In this document: positions 38,635-48,035 of the stretch, one piece after another
How the letters are laid out: the number at the start of each line of letters is the position of its first letter
Position numbering within the stretch: the stretch's first letter is position 1
Assembly: GCA_029834535.1 (NCBI GenBank)
Contig: JAQMWT010000346.1
Span: 62,001 to 126,000, forward strand
DNA length: 64,000 bases
Direction: 5' to 3'
DNA from: Chrysophaeum taylorii
Taxonomy: Eukaryota > Sar > Pelagophyceae > Pelagomonadales > Pelagomonadaceae
Position numbers and translations under genes: made by a program
The notes under the pieces: model-generated
Told to the model about the DNA's origin: nothing
The model's input: the letters and a program-made list of their open reading frames with translations, nothing else
Database searches by the model: none

Positions 38635-38985
38635 CTATTCGGTGGCGAAAAGGCAGATACCAACTTGGCCAATGTAGAAATAGATGAAGCTGTGGGCCTC
38701 GTAGGTGACGAAGCAGGCGAAGTTGCGGCCAACGAAGCAGTGCCACCTGCAGCGACGGGTTCGCCAGGGGTAAAGCAAATACGCACGTCGACGAATATTT
38801 TTGTTCGAATGAAGCCTTGATGTTGGCCGCAATCTCCTGCTCGTTGTCGCATTTGAGGAGAGCTTCTTGAGCTACGACGATAGCCGCGTCTTGTTTCTCC
38901 TGGGTCATCGCCTGCGGACGTCGTCACACGGACAGGCGAGGCGAATGTGCTGCACCGATTGCTTGATAACGGCTCGGACTGACAT
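38635..38985 (-). CDS. DYNLL: Dynein light chain, LC8 type
   Basis: Three exons: 38956-38985, 38787-38911 and 38635-38746. The introns are 44 nt (38912-38955) and 40 nt (38747-38786), both GT-AG with GTG donors and GCAG acceptors. The joined frame is 88 residues, the usual LC8 length (about 89). Conserved LC8 features include RAVIK near the start, [25 protein letters not shown], then W-H-C and [20 protein letters not shown], ending in [10 protein letters not shown]8 dimers bind short linear motifs in cytoplasmic and axonemal dynein intermediate chains and many other partners. This gene validates the very short intron class, because frame, length and conserved residues all agree. Confidence 0.95.
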
Positions 38986-39164
38986 GATTGCTACCTCCTC
39001 CGAATGCGGCGCTCTTTTTCCATGTCGTCGTCGTTCAAGCGTTGGACACACACACCTGCTACGGCCGTTGGAGGCTTGGTCCGTTTGATCGATGCCCCCT
39101 ATTCTCTTCTTCTAGGGTATAGGGTATAGGGTCATCAGCCTTGTGAAAAACAAGGCCTTGATGG

Positions 39165-42021
39165 ATGGATGGATGGATGGCGGCCGAGGTGCTACCTCGT
39201 GTCCACGAGGAGCAGTTGCGCGCGGCCATCGAAAGGACCCACGGGATCCTCGCGCAAGCCCGGGCAACGCACGTCCATGGTCGCGTCGTGACGGCGACGT
39301 GCTTTGGTAGTGGTGAGGATGCCGCCCAAGAAGGAGGGAAGGAGGACGACGATGATAACGGGCACACTTTGGCGTCGCGTCAGGCGGGCCCCGAGGATGA
39401 GTTTGCGCACGGATTCGTCAAGATTGTCGAGCGGCTGCGCGAGCGGCCGGTCGCCATGCTGCGATGCGTCGAGACGGCTCGGACGTCGTCGAGGCTGCGG
39501 GAAGTCGCGCGCGTCGTGCTCTACCGCGTGCTGTCGCCGCTGTCGACCGACGGCTCGTCGACCGCGGCGCTGCTCCGACACGCAGCGACGAGCGACCGGT
39601 CGTCGCCGTGCTTCGAAACGCTGATGCGCGCGTACGCGCAACGATCCGACGTCGTCGCGTACTTTCAGGCGAGGTCGCGCTTTGTTTGGCGCGATGATGA
39701 TCTTCTCGCAGGCGATTTGGAGCGTGGATATCGTGCGGGACGCACTCTCGCGGCACGCCGTGTCGACGTCGTCCGACGCGCCGGACTCGTCGCATCTGGT
39801 CGCGGCGGCCGGCTCGGCGCGCGAGATGGTGCGCGCCCTCGGAACGGATAAGGCGATCGGGACCTTTCCGGCGGCAGCGTGCGCGGCGGTCGGCGACGAT
39901 CCGGCGCTGCTCGGGCGGCTCGTGTTGCTGCCGGCGCTGCGTCGCGCGTTGCGCGTGGCGTCGTCGCGCGAGGGGCGGCGCCTGGCCGACGACCTGGGCC
40001 GGGATTTTGCCTCGGACGACGACTCGGACGACGTGCTTTCGACGGCGCGTGACGAGGACATTGCGAGGTTGTTCCGGTGCGTGTTCGACGCGCGCTTGCA
40101 GCGCGAAGTCGTCGACTCGGCCGAGCCCGACGACCGGCCGCGGCTCTCGGTTGTCGTCGAAAATCTCGCGAGGGCGTACCGGCGCGTGGCGGCGCGCCTC
40201 GACTTCCCGCCCGCGTCGGCGAAAAGCAGTGCGCGGGAACCACGGGAGCACGGGGGGCCGTCGGCCGTCGCGCTCCGGTTCGAGGCGCTCGAACCGAGAC
40301 CGCGCGCGCTGCGCCACTGCTTTTGCGCGTCGCTCGCCGAGGTTAAGTGCCTGGCCGACGTCCTCGCGCGGCCCGAGTTCGGGGAAATCGTCGCCGAGGA
40401 CGTCGCAGCCCTCGACGCAGCCACTGCCTTCGATGCCGATGCCGGACGTCGGGCCATCGTCGCGCTCAAGTCGTCGCCGCCGCCTTCTTTGCGGTCCGAG
40501 AGGACGACGACAGCGAAGCACGTCGAGCCGGCGTGGCGCGAGGCTCGGCGCGGCCGCGCGGTCGCGCGGCGGTACGCGCGTCGCGCGGCCGTCGACCGGC
40601 CGCACTTCCTGAGGCGCGGCCGACGCAAGACGCCGACTTTATTTTCGGAATCGGCTCCGCCCAAGGTTGGCTCTATCTCGGCGGCGGTCGAGGAGTTCTC
40701 CCACCCAACACGCCGCCGCCGCCTCGACGATCCCGACGACGACGACGTCGTCTCGCGGCCCCGCTCGGACGACGACGAACCCGAAAACATCCAGCTCTGT
40801 GGCGTCGATTCTTCGGAGCTAACGTCGCGCGACGCCAGCATCAAGAGAGTCGAGGAGGACGAGGACGTTGCGACGACGACCCGCGCCGATAACGAAGACG
40901 ACCCCGCCGCGTACGGCTCTCGTCGCGGCGGCGCGTCCCGAGTGGATTCCCGACCGCAGCAGAGCATCATCATTCGCAACCACTCGACCGTCGTTATCAA
41001 CAACAAGTATAAGCGGTCGGACGACGACGACGTGATCTTGGAAGACGAGGACGCGGCGACGAGACTTTCCTCGAACGACGACGCGCCGATCCAAACTCGC
41101 GAGCTCGCGCGGCGCGAGGAGCCCTGCGAGAGAGGGGACGGCGACGAGGGCAGCGACGTGTTATCCGCCTGCGATGACGGCGACGCTCGCTCAGAGGCCA
41201 TGCCCGCCGATTTGCCCGGCCGTCCGGCGGCCGAACGGAGGACGTCGCCGTCTTTGAATTCTAGGCATCGACCGCGTCCGTCCGACGGGTCGATTCGCGC
41301 TGCCTCGTCGAGTAGCCTTCGGAGCGGAACGGTGGCGCGTCCATCTTCTGGTTCGATTCGAGGTAGTGAGCGTTCGAGGCGACGAGCGGCGCCGACAGTT
41401 CCGACGACGCCGCCGAGCGGTCGTCGACGGGAGGAACGATACGACGAGGAGTCGGCGTCGAGCAGCAAACGGCCGTCTCGAGATCGCGCCGCCGCATCGT
41501 CTCTGCCGCCGCCGAGCGCGGGGAGGAGTCGAGCCCGCGAGATTTTCGGCAGCAGCAACGCGAGGGCCAACATCGTCCAGTCCGGTGGTATTGAGGGTGG
41601 AGGCAAATCGGTCCGGTCCCGCGACTCGTCGTTATTATTGTCCTCCGGGGGCGACGCGGAGGGCGACGAGATTGCCGGCCTCGCCGCGCTGGTCCCGCCG
41701 GGCATTCGCCTCACCAAGCACTGTCGCCACTCTCGACCGCACGGCTGCCACCTCAGCGTTGATGCTGACGGCACGGCAATCAAGTGGACCACGCGAAGGC
41801 GCAACTCGTCTGAGGCCGAGCTGAGCGTCGACGAGATCATCGACGTCAAGCTCGGCCTCGCCACGCCCGTTTTCAATCGCTATGGAAACGCAAACAAGGC
41901 GGACTATTGTTTTTCCGTTTTGACGCGATTCCGCTCTTTGGACATCGAATGCGCCTCGCGCGCGACGCGAAACAACCTCGCGGCTGCGATCGATTTCCTC
42001 AGAACGCATTCCGAGCTATGA
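39165..42021 (+). CDS. PH-like domain protein, 939 residues
   Basis: Two frames belong together: 39165-39631 and 39669-42021, joined by a proposed 37-nt intron (39632-39668, GTACGC to TTTCAG). A 58-nt alternative ending at 39711 also keeps the frame. The start codon lies in a (GGAT)n run (39161-39180), so translation may begin at 39165 or 39177. The N-terminal 400 residues are helical and Arg/Ala-rich. The middle is disordered, with acidic and Ser-rich tracts. The C-terminal ~105 residues form a PH-like domain: GIRLTKHCRHSRPHGCHLSV, IKWTT, DEIIDVKLG, FSVLTRFRSLDIECAS and a final helix, the pattern of the PH domains of PLC-like proteins. It probably binds phosphoinositides or a protein partner at a membrane. 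No catalytic domain is seen. Confidence 0.75.
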
Positions 42022-42575
42022 AAGGCCAAGTAGTTTCAATATCAACAGCTTTGCTCGTGGGAGTACTACTACTACTCAAGAGGATTCTTCGACGCATCTC
42101 CTCGCCTTCTTTGTGGTATGGTATTGTTGACCGACGACCCAAAAACCATATGCTGCTCCTCGCAAAGATATATAATCTATATACGTACGACGGACGACTC
42201 CTATGCAGTAAAAAAAAAAGTCCAGTCCAGTCGAGTCGAGGGGGGACGACCCCTACGCGCCGGCCCCGTTCGCTCTCGGTCGTTGAGTTATGGGGTCACG
42301 GCTGTAGCCGTATCTTTGTGCAAGCGCCCACACCTCCGCCGAAAGCGCGGCCTATGCGCGAGAGGCGGTGAGCGCGGGCATCATGCGCGCGAGCGTACGT
42401 TGAGTTTGTCCAGCTGCGCCCACGTAACGCGCAATGTCTGGAGCATCAAAGAACATGAGGAAACCGACCGTAGGAAGAAACCAACCTCACCGAGCCTCCG
42501 TGGTTGCCGCGTTGGAACTTGTGGGACTGCTCGTTCGCAGTTTCGGCCGCGCTCGCGCACGTCGCCTGCCGAGAC
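42022..42575. other. Intergenic, no gene recognised
   Basis: 3' flanks of two convergent genes. Contains an A-run and a GTCCAGTCCAGTCGAGTCGA simple stretch near 42220-42240. Confidence 0.5.
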
Positions 42576-43731
42576 TCACGACGCCCCGCGGAGCCCACAA
42601 CAACTAACCCCGTCCACGATGTCCGCGAGCTCGCAGAGTTTCGCGTAGTCCGCCGTCTCGATTTGGAAGCCTGCGTTGTCGCACCTCGGCGAGAATCGCC
42701 GCGGTTGGTCGATCGACGCACGGTAGTCCGCGACCGGCTCGACCATCGCGTTCCAGGCGAGCCAGTAGAGAGCGAAGCCTTCGACGAGCGCCGTGACGCT
42801 CTGGTCGGACCAGTCGCGGCCTCCCATGCCCATGCTTTTCTTGCCCTCGCGGTTTCTGAGGATGCTAAGGCGCGCGGACCGCGCGAGGTCGGTGCCGTTG
42901 GTCTTAAATCGCGGCAACACGAACTCCTCGATGTGGACCCAGCACTCGACGCACTGGCCGAAGGCGACGCTCGACGAGAGGACCTTGAGGGGGTGGCGGA
43001 CGACGTGCGCGACCGCGCGATAAAGACACCTGTTGGTCGGTACGACCCGCGAGTCTCGAAAAAGTTTTGGCGCTCACGGCGACGTCGACTGCTTCCGCGC
43101 CCAAGCCACCATTGGCGACCGGAGTGTTTTGGCGCCCCAGCTGGAAGGAAACACGTGGAGGGAGAGGGCGAGGCGGCGGCGCACCGTTTGTAATTTCCCT
43201 GTCGCCCTTCTGCTGCGACGAACGTATTAACTTCGAAAGCGCGAACGTCGCCCACGCACCGAGCAACGCCGGACCGTTCCTCGATGCCCAGCTCACGACG
43301 ACGGAGGCCGATCGCCCCCTGAGCAATGGTTCCTCTGGTGCGCCAAAAATCGATGCACCGCACGGTTGCTCGTGCGTAACTTCGCCCAGCACTCGCATGT
43401 GCGAGAGAAACGACCATACCTATGCCCGGTCGTCGGAAACCTCGAGTCATATCATGCTCACAAAGTGCGTCCCCGATCCGCCGCAGCCGGTCACGAAGAG
43501 CGGTCGCACGCACTGCTTCGCGGTCTTGTTGCACGCTGGATCCCACTTGAGCATGAACCGTCGATACCTGCGTCGGTCGGCGGACAACGTAATGAGCAAA
43601 CCCAGAGTGTCATCTCACTCGCAGCTCGTGCTCACGCGAGATAACATCTCGCGTTGCCGCACCAGGTACTCGCTGTACTCCGTGGCCGTGGCGACCAACG
43701 ACAACAACGCCGCCAACGCCGCCAGAAACAT
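42576..43731 (-). CDS. Sulfotransferase-like protein, six exons
   Basis: Exons (minus strand) 43619-43731, 43462-43567, 43260-43419, 43185-43212, 43078-43140 and 42576-43029. Introns are 51, 42, 47, 44 and 48 nt, all GT-AG (donors GTGAG or GTGCG). The spliced frame is 924 nt, 307 residues. An N-terminal hydrophobic segment (MFLAALAALLSLVATA) suggests a signal peptide or anchor to the Golgi. FVTGCGGSGTHF at 62-73 fits the 5'-phosphosulfate loop of PAPS-dependent sulfotransferases. HVVRHPLKVLSSS at 165-177 fits the 3'-phosphate-binding segment (R-x-P-x(3)-S). A THE/VSW stretch lies between them. The role would be transfer of sulfate from PAPS to a glycan or other acceptor; the substrate is unknown. 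The exon model is inferred, but both signature motifs and the phases agree. Confidence 0.8.
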
Positions 43732-43813
43732 CCTTTGAATGAAACCCTAATAATTACAATCATTCTTGGTGACTGACTCTCGGCGGCTTGAGCCTTGCGA
43801 GGGCATCCGCCCT

Positions 43814-44108
43814 CCCGGCGTAGGTTGGCACCCACCTATTCGCCTCCCAGGCGGGCCGGTTGGCAGCCGGAACGTTCGCAGTGGGACGTGGTATGGCCGG
43901 AGGGCGAAGACGGAAGGTTATCGACGAGTTGGTTTTTCGGTCACATCGCTGTCTCCTCGTCGCATCGCGACAAGCTTGATATCAGGTGGTCACTCTCCGC
44001 CGACCGACCTTTCGGCGGCGCTTCTCGTCTACAGGCCCGTGATTCCGGACTGGCTCCTGTCGGTCCGGCCTGGCTCCCATGCTCGGGAGAGGTCTGAAGT
44101 TAGTTAGG
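43814..44108 (+). mobile_element. SINE-like retroposon, copy 2
   Basis: Full-length-looking copy on the plus strand: starts CCCGGCGTAGGTTGGCACC, contains CGAAGACGGAAGGTTATCGA and CTCCCATGCTCGGGAGAGG, and ends in a short TTAG tail (44099-44106). It is about 90% similar to copy 3 by eye. No clear target duplication was found. Its tail overlaps the last codons of the neighbouring minus-strand gene. Confidence 0.8.
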
Positions 44109-45017
44109 TAATTCTTGACTCGGCGGCACGAGTATGGCGATTTGGAGCGCCGTGTAGTCGGCGGGGTCGAAGTTTGTGGTCCGGTACTGAGGGTCTAGGA
44201 AGTATTCCTCAAGCTTGGGATCAACGTCAGAGTTTCTTCGGCGAAGGGAGGCGCGCAGGAGGGTGGTTGCGAGGTCGGGGAGGACCCGGAGGCCGAGGCG
44301 TCGGCTCTGGGCTTCGAGGAGGATCCGGGGCTTGAGTTCGACCGGGCGAAAGAGCGTCGCCAGGAGGATGCGGTCGAGACCCTCCTCGCCGCTCGGGTCG
44401 AAGTCGAGGCCGTCGGCAAAGCCGGCGTCGACGAGGCGACCTAGCAGGGATTCCGCAACCGCCTCGAGAGAGACGGAGGACTCGTCCGTTCGGAAGGCCG
44501 GAAGGTTACACACGCAGGCGCCGTAGCGTCGTTCGAAGTCCGCAGCCTGGGCGTCGGTCGCAAGGAGCGAGTTGTATGCGCGAAAGGCGCAGTACGTGTC
44601 GTAGCCGAAGCCCTCGGGAACGACGCCGCGATAGGTAGCGGCGTTGTCGTCGGCGAGCTCGCGCACGCGGCTCGCGGTAACGCCTGCAGCCCCCGCCGCC
44701 GCGCGATCGCCACACTCGCGCACTCGCGCAGCTACCTCGGCGTTGAGAGGTCGCGGCTCGAAGCTCCTCCCGGTCGGCGGCTTGTCGCGCAGTGCGAAGC
44801 TCAGCGCGTCCCATCGTTTGTCGAGGGCGTCTGCGAGCTGTGCGAACCGGACGACGCTGCGCCGGATGGCAATCCCCACGTCATCCCCATCATCCCACAC
44901 GCTCGAGACGACCAAGCTCGCCAGAGCTTCGCGTCTTCCGATTCCTACTGGCGTCAGCGCCAAGGACGTCGGCCAAACAAAGACTATCAGCCAATAATAA
45001 TAACTTCTTCGACCCAT
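44100..45017 (-). CDS. Predicted thylakoid-lumen or plastid protein
   Basis: 305 residues from ATG at 45017; the longer upstream open frame has no support because it overlaps the next gene. The N-terminus MGRRSYYYWLIVFVWPTSLA is a signal peptide. It is followed by a short transit-like stretch and GRREALASLVVSS, a twin-arginine plus hydrophobic segment as used for import into the thylakoid lumen. The mature part (about 50-305) is helical (LADALDKRWDALSFALRDKP ...), like small lumenal proteins of the photosystem II periphery, but no family is certain. The stop codon and the last codons (LPN, TAA) lie within the TTAG tail of the SINE-like copy 2. It follows the nuclease gene on the same strand by 67 bp. 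Confidence 0.7.
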   Translation of the reverse strand: MGRRSYYYWLIVFVWPTSLALTPVGIGRREALASLVVSSVWDDGDDVGIAIRRSVVRFAQLADALDKRWDALSFALRDKPPTGRSFEPRPLNAEVAARVRECGDRAAAGAAGVTASRVRELADDNAATYRGVVPEGFGYDTYCAFRAYNSLLATDAQAADFERRYGACVCNLPAFRTDESSVSLEAVAESLLGRLVDAGFADGLDFDPSGEEGLDRILLATLFRPVELKPRILLEAQSRRLGLRVLPDLATTLLRASLRRRNSDVDPKLEEYFLDPQYRTTNFDPADYTALQIAILVPPSQELPN

Positions 45018-45084
45018 AACCTTTGCTTCACAACGAACCACAGGGTTAAGATATTGGTGCCGACAGTGACGGGTTAAGACACAT

Positions 45085-46506
45085 CTACGAGGCGTCGTCG
45101 TCGGATGTTTGCTTCCCGAGCGGTCGGAAGAAGCGGTGCAGACCTGAGGTTCGTCTGGCGCTGGGCGTCGGCTCCGCGCGACGTCGCTTCTCCTTCCGGC
45201 CATCTGGGCCCGAGGCAGGGCACATTGTGACCCGCTTTTCGGAAGGGTCGTCGTCGAGGAGCATTAGTCTGCGCTTTTTGTCGGTGTTCCTCGAGAGTAT
45301 CATCTGGCGTTCGATGTCGCGGCGATACGGACTTGGAAGTTCTCGCAGCGTGTGCGGGCATATGGCGTCGGGATCAACATAGTGCTGCTGCCGCGCGATG
45401 CGCTGCGACGGTCGGGCAAAGAGGGGAACGCGCGGGGTGACAATGGGCCGGTGCGTGCAGTTGAGGTCGTCGTACTCGACCGACGGTCCGCTGTGGTCAT
45501 GGCAGGGCGGGCAACACGCCTCGGGAGGGAGCAGATCGCGAAGCGGCACGCACCGCGGCTTGCTCGGAGGCAAGGCGTCCCACACCGGCGCGAAATAGAA
45601 TGCAGCCTCGGCTCTCCGAACGTTGGCGACGTACGCGGGGTCTTGGGGCGCGAGGCGTTGACCGAGGCGTTCGAGGCGCTCGTCGTGGTCTCGCGCGCGG
45701 AGACCGAGGACGCGCTCGATCGCGGTCACCGGACCAACCTTGTCGATAGCATCGACGTAGTCGCAGCCTGCCAGCACACAGGTCTGAACGACCATGCGTG
45801 CGCCGCTCTCGCCCGCGCGCAGGAGCGCGCGAAGTGCTTTGCCGAACTTTGACCTATATGAAAAAGAGTCTGCGCGCACGCGCAGCGCGTGCCCGTCGCC
45901 GTTCTTGTCGAGCTTCATCAAGAACACCGCGTCGGCGAGAGAGCAGAGCGCCAAGTACACGAAAATGTCCGAGTCCTCCGACACGATGCCGTGCGCGACG
46001 CCCGTCACGCAGAGCGCGGCGAGCTGCGGATCGGCTTCGCCCGGCGCGACGAGAGAGCGCGCCGCGCGAAACGCCTCGTCGCTGTCCTCGCGTTGCGCCT
46101 CGCGCAGCGCCATAATCGTCACCCGGACCATCTCCGTCGTCACAGAGACGGTCTTCGCGTAAAGCTTGGCTGCACGTACCTCGTCATCGCACGCGCGCGC
46201 CTCCGCGAGCGCCTTCTCGCGTTTGAAGCGCCTTGCCTCGTCCGTCGACTGCTTGACCGCCGTCGGCGGGCCGTCGAAGACGACGACGCATCGAACACCG
46301 TTGCGCGCGAGAAGCCGCACGCGCTCGACCACAAAGTGCGCGTACTGCGTCGTCTCGATGCCCTCGGCGAGCTCCCGCGCGCACGCCACCGCACCCCTGT
46401 GCAGCCACGCGTGCCCGTCGGCGCATAACGTCTGGCCCCGCAACTCGGCGAGTTGCAAAGGCTTGGTCGCTGACTCGAGGTGCGGATGGAGCCCCTTGAT
46501 TCCCAT
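45085..46506 (-). CDS. EXO1: EXO1/FEN-family 5' nuclease
   Basis: 473 residues from ATG 46506 (MGIKGLHPHLE), the canonical start of the XPG/FEN superfamily; the frame upstream of it is not conserved. The metal ligands are all present: Asp30 (CADGHAWLH), Asp78 (VVFDGPP), Glu157 and Asp159 (GEADPQLA, the EXO1-type EADxQLA box), Asp178 and Asp180 (SEDSDIFVY), and Asp249 (AGCDYVDAIDKVGP) in the helix-hairpin-helix region. The C-terminus is short and basic, ending near GLHRFFRPL, a degenerate PCNA-binding box lacking Gln. EXO1 removes 5' flaps and resects DNA in mismatch repair and recombination. At 473 residues it is much shorter than animal EXO1 (about 800), so the regulatory tail is largely missing. 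Confidence 0.9.
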   Translation of the reverse strand: MGIKGLHPHLESATKPLQLAELRGQTLCADGHAWLHRGAVACARELAEGIETTQYAHFVVERVRLLARNGVRCVVVFDGPPTAVKQSTDEARRFKREKALAEARACDDEVRAAKLYAKTVSVTTEMVRVTIMALREAQREDSDEAFRAARSLVAPGEADPQLAALCVTGVAHGIVSEDSDIFVYLALCSLADAVFLMKLDKNGDGHALRVRADSFSYRSKFGKALRALLRAGESGARMVVQTCVLAGCDYVDAIDKVGPVTAIERVLGLRARDHDERLERLGQRLAPQDPAYVANVRRAEAAFYFAPVWDALPPSKPRCVPLRDLLPPEACCPPCHDHSGPSVEYDDLNCTHRPIVTPRVPLFARPSQRIARQQHYVDPDAICPHTLRELPSPYRRDIERQMILSRNTDKKRRLMLLDDDPSEKRVTMCPASGPDGRKEKRRRAEPTPSARRTSGLHRFFRPLGKQTSDDDAS

Positions 46507-46645
46507 CACAAACCGTGCATTTCGGCGCTCACTTATGTATTCCCATCGCGCACTAACGGCTACGGTCCGAAGTCCCCGGGGGTATTTTGATACCGTCGCC
46601 TGGTGACCGCTGCTAGACCGTCGGTGGGCGCGGAGGAGGAAGCTC

Positions 46646-46800
46646 AAATGTGACTGCTTTAGTTTTACCTAAGCATTAGGCTCGCCCCTAGTTAGTTTAG
46701 TTAGTTAGGGAGTTGTTAAAATGTGACTGCGTTAGTTTTTTTTACCTAAGCATTAGGTTCGCCTCTAGTTAGTTCGTTAGTTAGTTAGGGAGTTGTTAAA
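46646..46800. repeat. Tandem duplication, two units of about 72 and 83 bp
   Basis: AAATGTGACTGC...TTAGTT...CCTAAGCATTAGG...CTAGTTAGTT...GGGAGTTGTT appears at 46646-46717 and again at 46718-46800, differing by small indels in T and GTTA runs. Confidence 0.85.
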
Positions 46801-48035
46801 TGCACGGATTTCATCCCCAGCGGCATCAGTGGCTAGAGCCCGCTGCGCAGTCTGCTGGGCACGGTTTCTTCTTCTTTGCCGTCCTCTGCGGCCTTTTCAT
46901 CTTTCTTCCTCTTTCTCGCCGCTCATCTCTCTCCATCCTGGCTTTTTGTGCCTGGGAATTGCTTACCTATTTTTTGTTTCGAAAACAAGATTTAGAATAG
47001 CCGGTATGTTAGACAAAGCCCTGCACGCTGTGCCCCAATATCAGCAAGTGAATTGTACAATCACACAGGGGGGTATACGTTCATCTCGATGTCGGAGGAG
47101 GCGAGAGTGTCCACGCATTTCAAGCTGCAAAACTAGTTTTATGATGGTCAACTGACATAAAACGCCCGCAGTTGGAGACGCAGGAGGCATAACTTCTAGC
47201 GCTCGATAGCCCGAATGATGAAGAATACCCTTGATGACAAAGGTAGCATGTACGCAACAATGTAATGGATAACAACACCAAGATGCGGGAGTCCGAGTAC
47301 GAAGCGTAGCGAGAATGGCGCCTTGGGGCTATTTTTACGGCAATCAACCTCAAGCTCAGAGAGCCATAATACGGGATCTCAAATTCAAAAGTAGATAATT
47401 TATACTGTTATGTTCAATACACACAAAGACCTAAGGTGGTGGACGAAAAATGGAAATCCGGCGCTTCCTGACGACGCCAGGCTCTCTTTCAACTTGCGAG
47501 AAACGGTTATACTAAAATTTTATTATCATTATGGTTAGCAACTCCCAGGCTCAAAGATAAGAGCAGGTGTAGTTTAGCGGGATGGCTTGCTCCGAGCTCT
47601 CGTATGTAAGCGACGAGGATGCGCCCGTCCTTATCAAACGCGGCGCGAATGAGCTCGCTACCGCTACATCATGCACTGAAGACGCAATTGACATGCGCAA
47701 AGTCCATGCTTCGATGTGACGTTCACTTATGTGCGAAGACGGGAAGGGGAGACTTTCTGCCTTTCAAAGTACCTAGCTTTCTGCCCAGCCCTTCCCGCCG
47801 TCGAAACGAGATGCGACACAGGAGGAGGAGAGTCAAAAAAATGCTGTCTGCATTCGAAATCCGTGCGAGTCAAGCTCAATGCTGGTGGCCCGTGCAAGTC
47901 AAACTCATGGCTGGTGGCCATGTGTAGTGGAGTAGTCGCTCTCGGTTGTTGTTCTGGGGGTATATTTTTCGAGCATGCGAAAATAGGTAACCACACCGCG
48001 GAGGGAGTGTCCTGGTAGCAAACGAAATAGTGGCG
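46801..48035. other. Intergenic; one doubtful small ORF at 47582
   Basis: A 45-codon frame from 47582 (MACSELSYVSDEDAP) reads well but is short and could be a first exon. Nothing else with coding character was recognised. No tRNA or other structured RNA was found. Confidence 0.4.

Noticed and set aside
39111-39135. AGGGTATAGGGTATAGGGT as telomere-like repeat
   Set aside because: Only three short units, unlike a TTAGGG-type array; a local simple repeat.
39654-39711. 58-nt intron in the PH-domain gene
   Set aside because: It keeps the frame, but the 37-nt alternative (39632-39668) has the better pyrimidine-rich acceptor and fits the observed size class; kept only as an alternative.
39192-41876. 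894-codon minus-strand open frame
   Set aside because: It is antisense to the PH-domain gene, consists of Ser/Arg/Ala-rich low complexity from high GC content, and has no domain.
43067-43738. 223-codon plus-strand frame
   Set aside because: Antisense to the spliced sulfotransferase gene, which has both PAPS motifs in one consistent exon model.
44100-45203. Longer version of the lumen protein starting at 45203
   Set aside because: The extra 62 residues overlap the 3' end of the nuclease gene and would bury the signal peptide at 45017.
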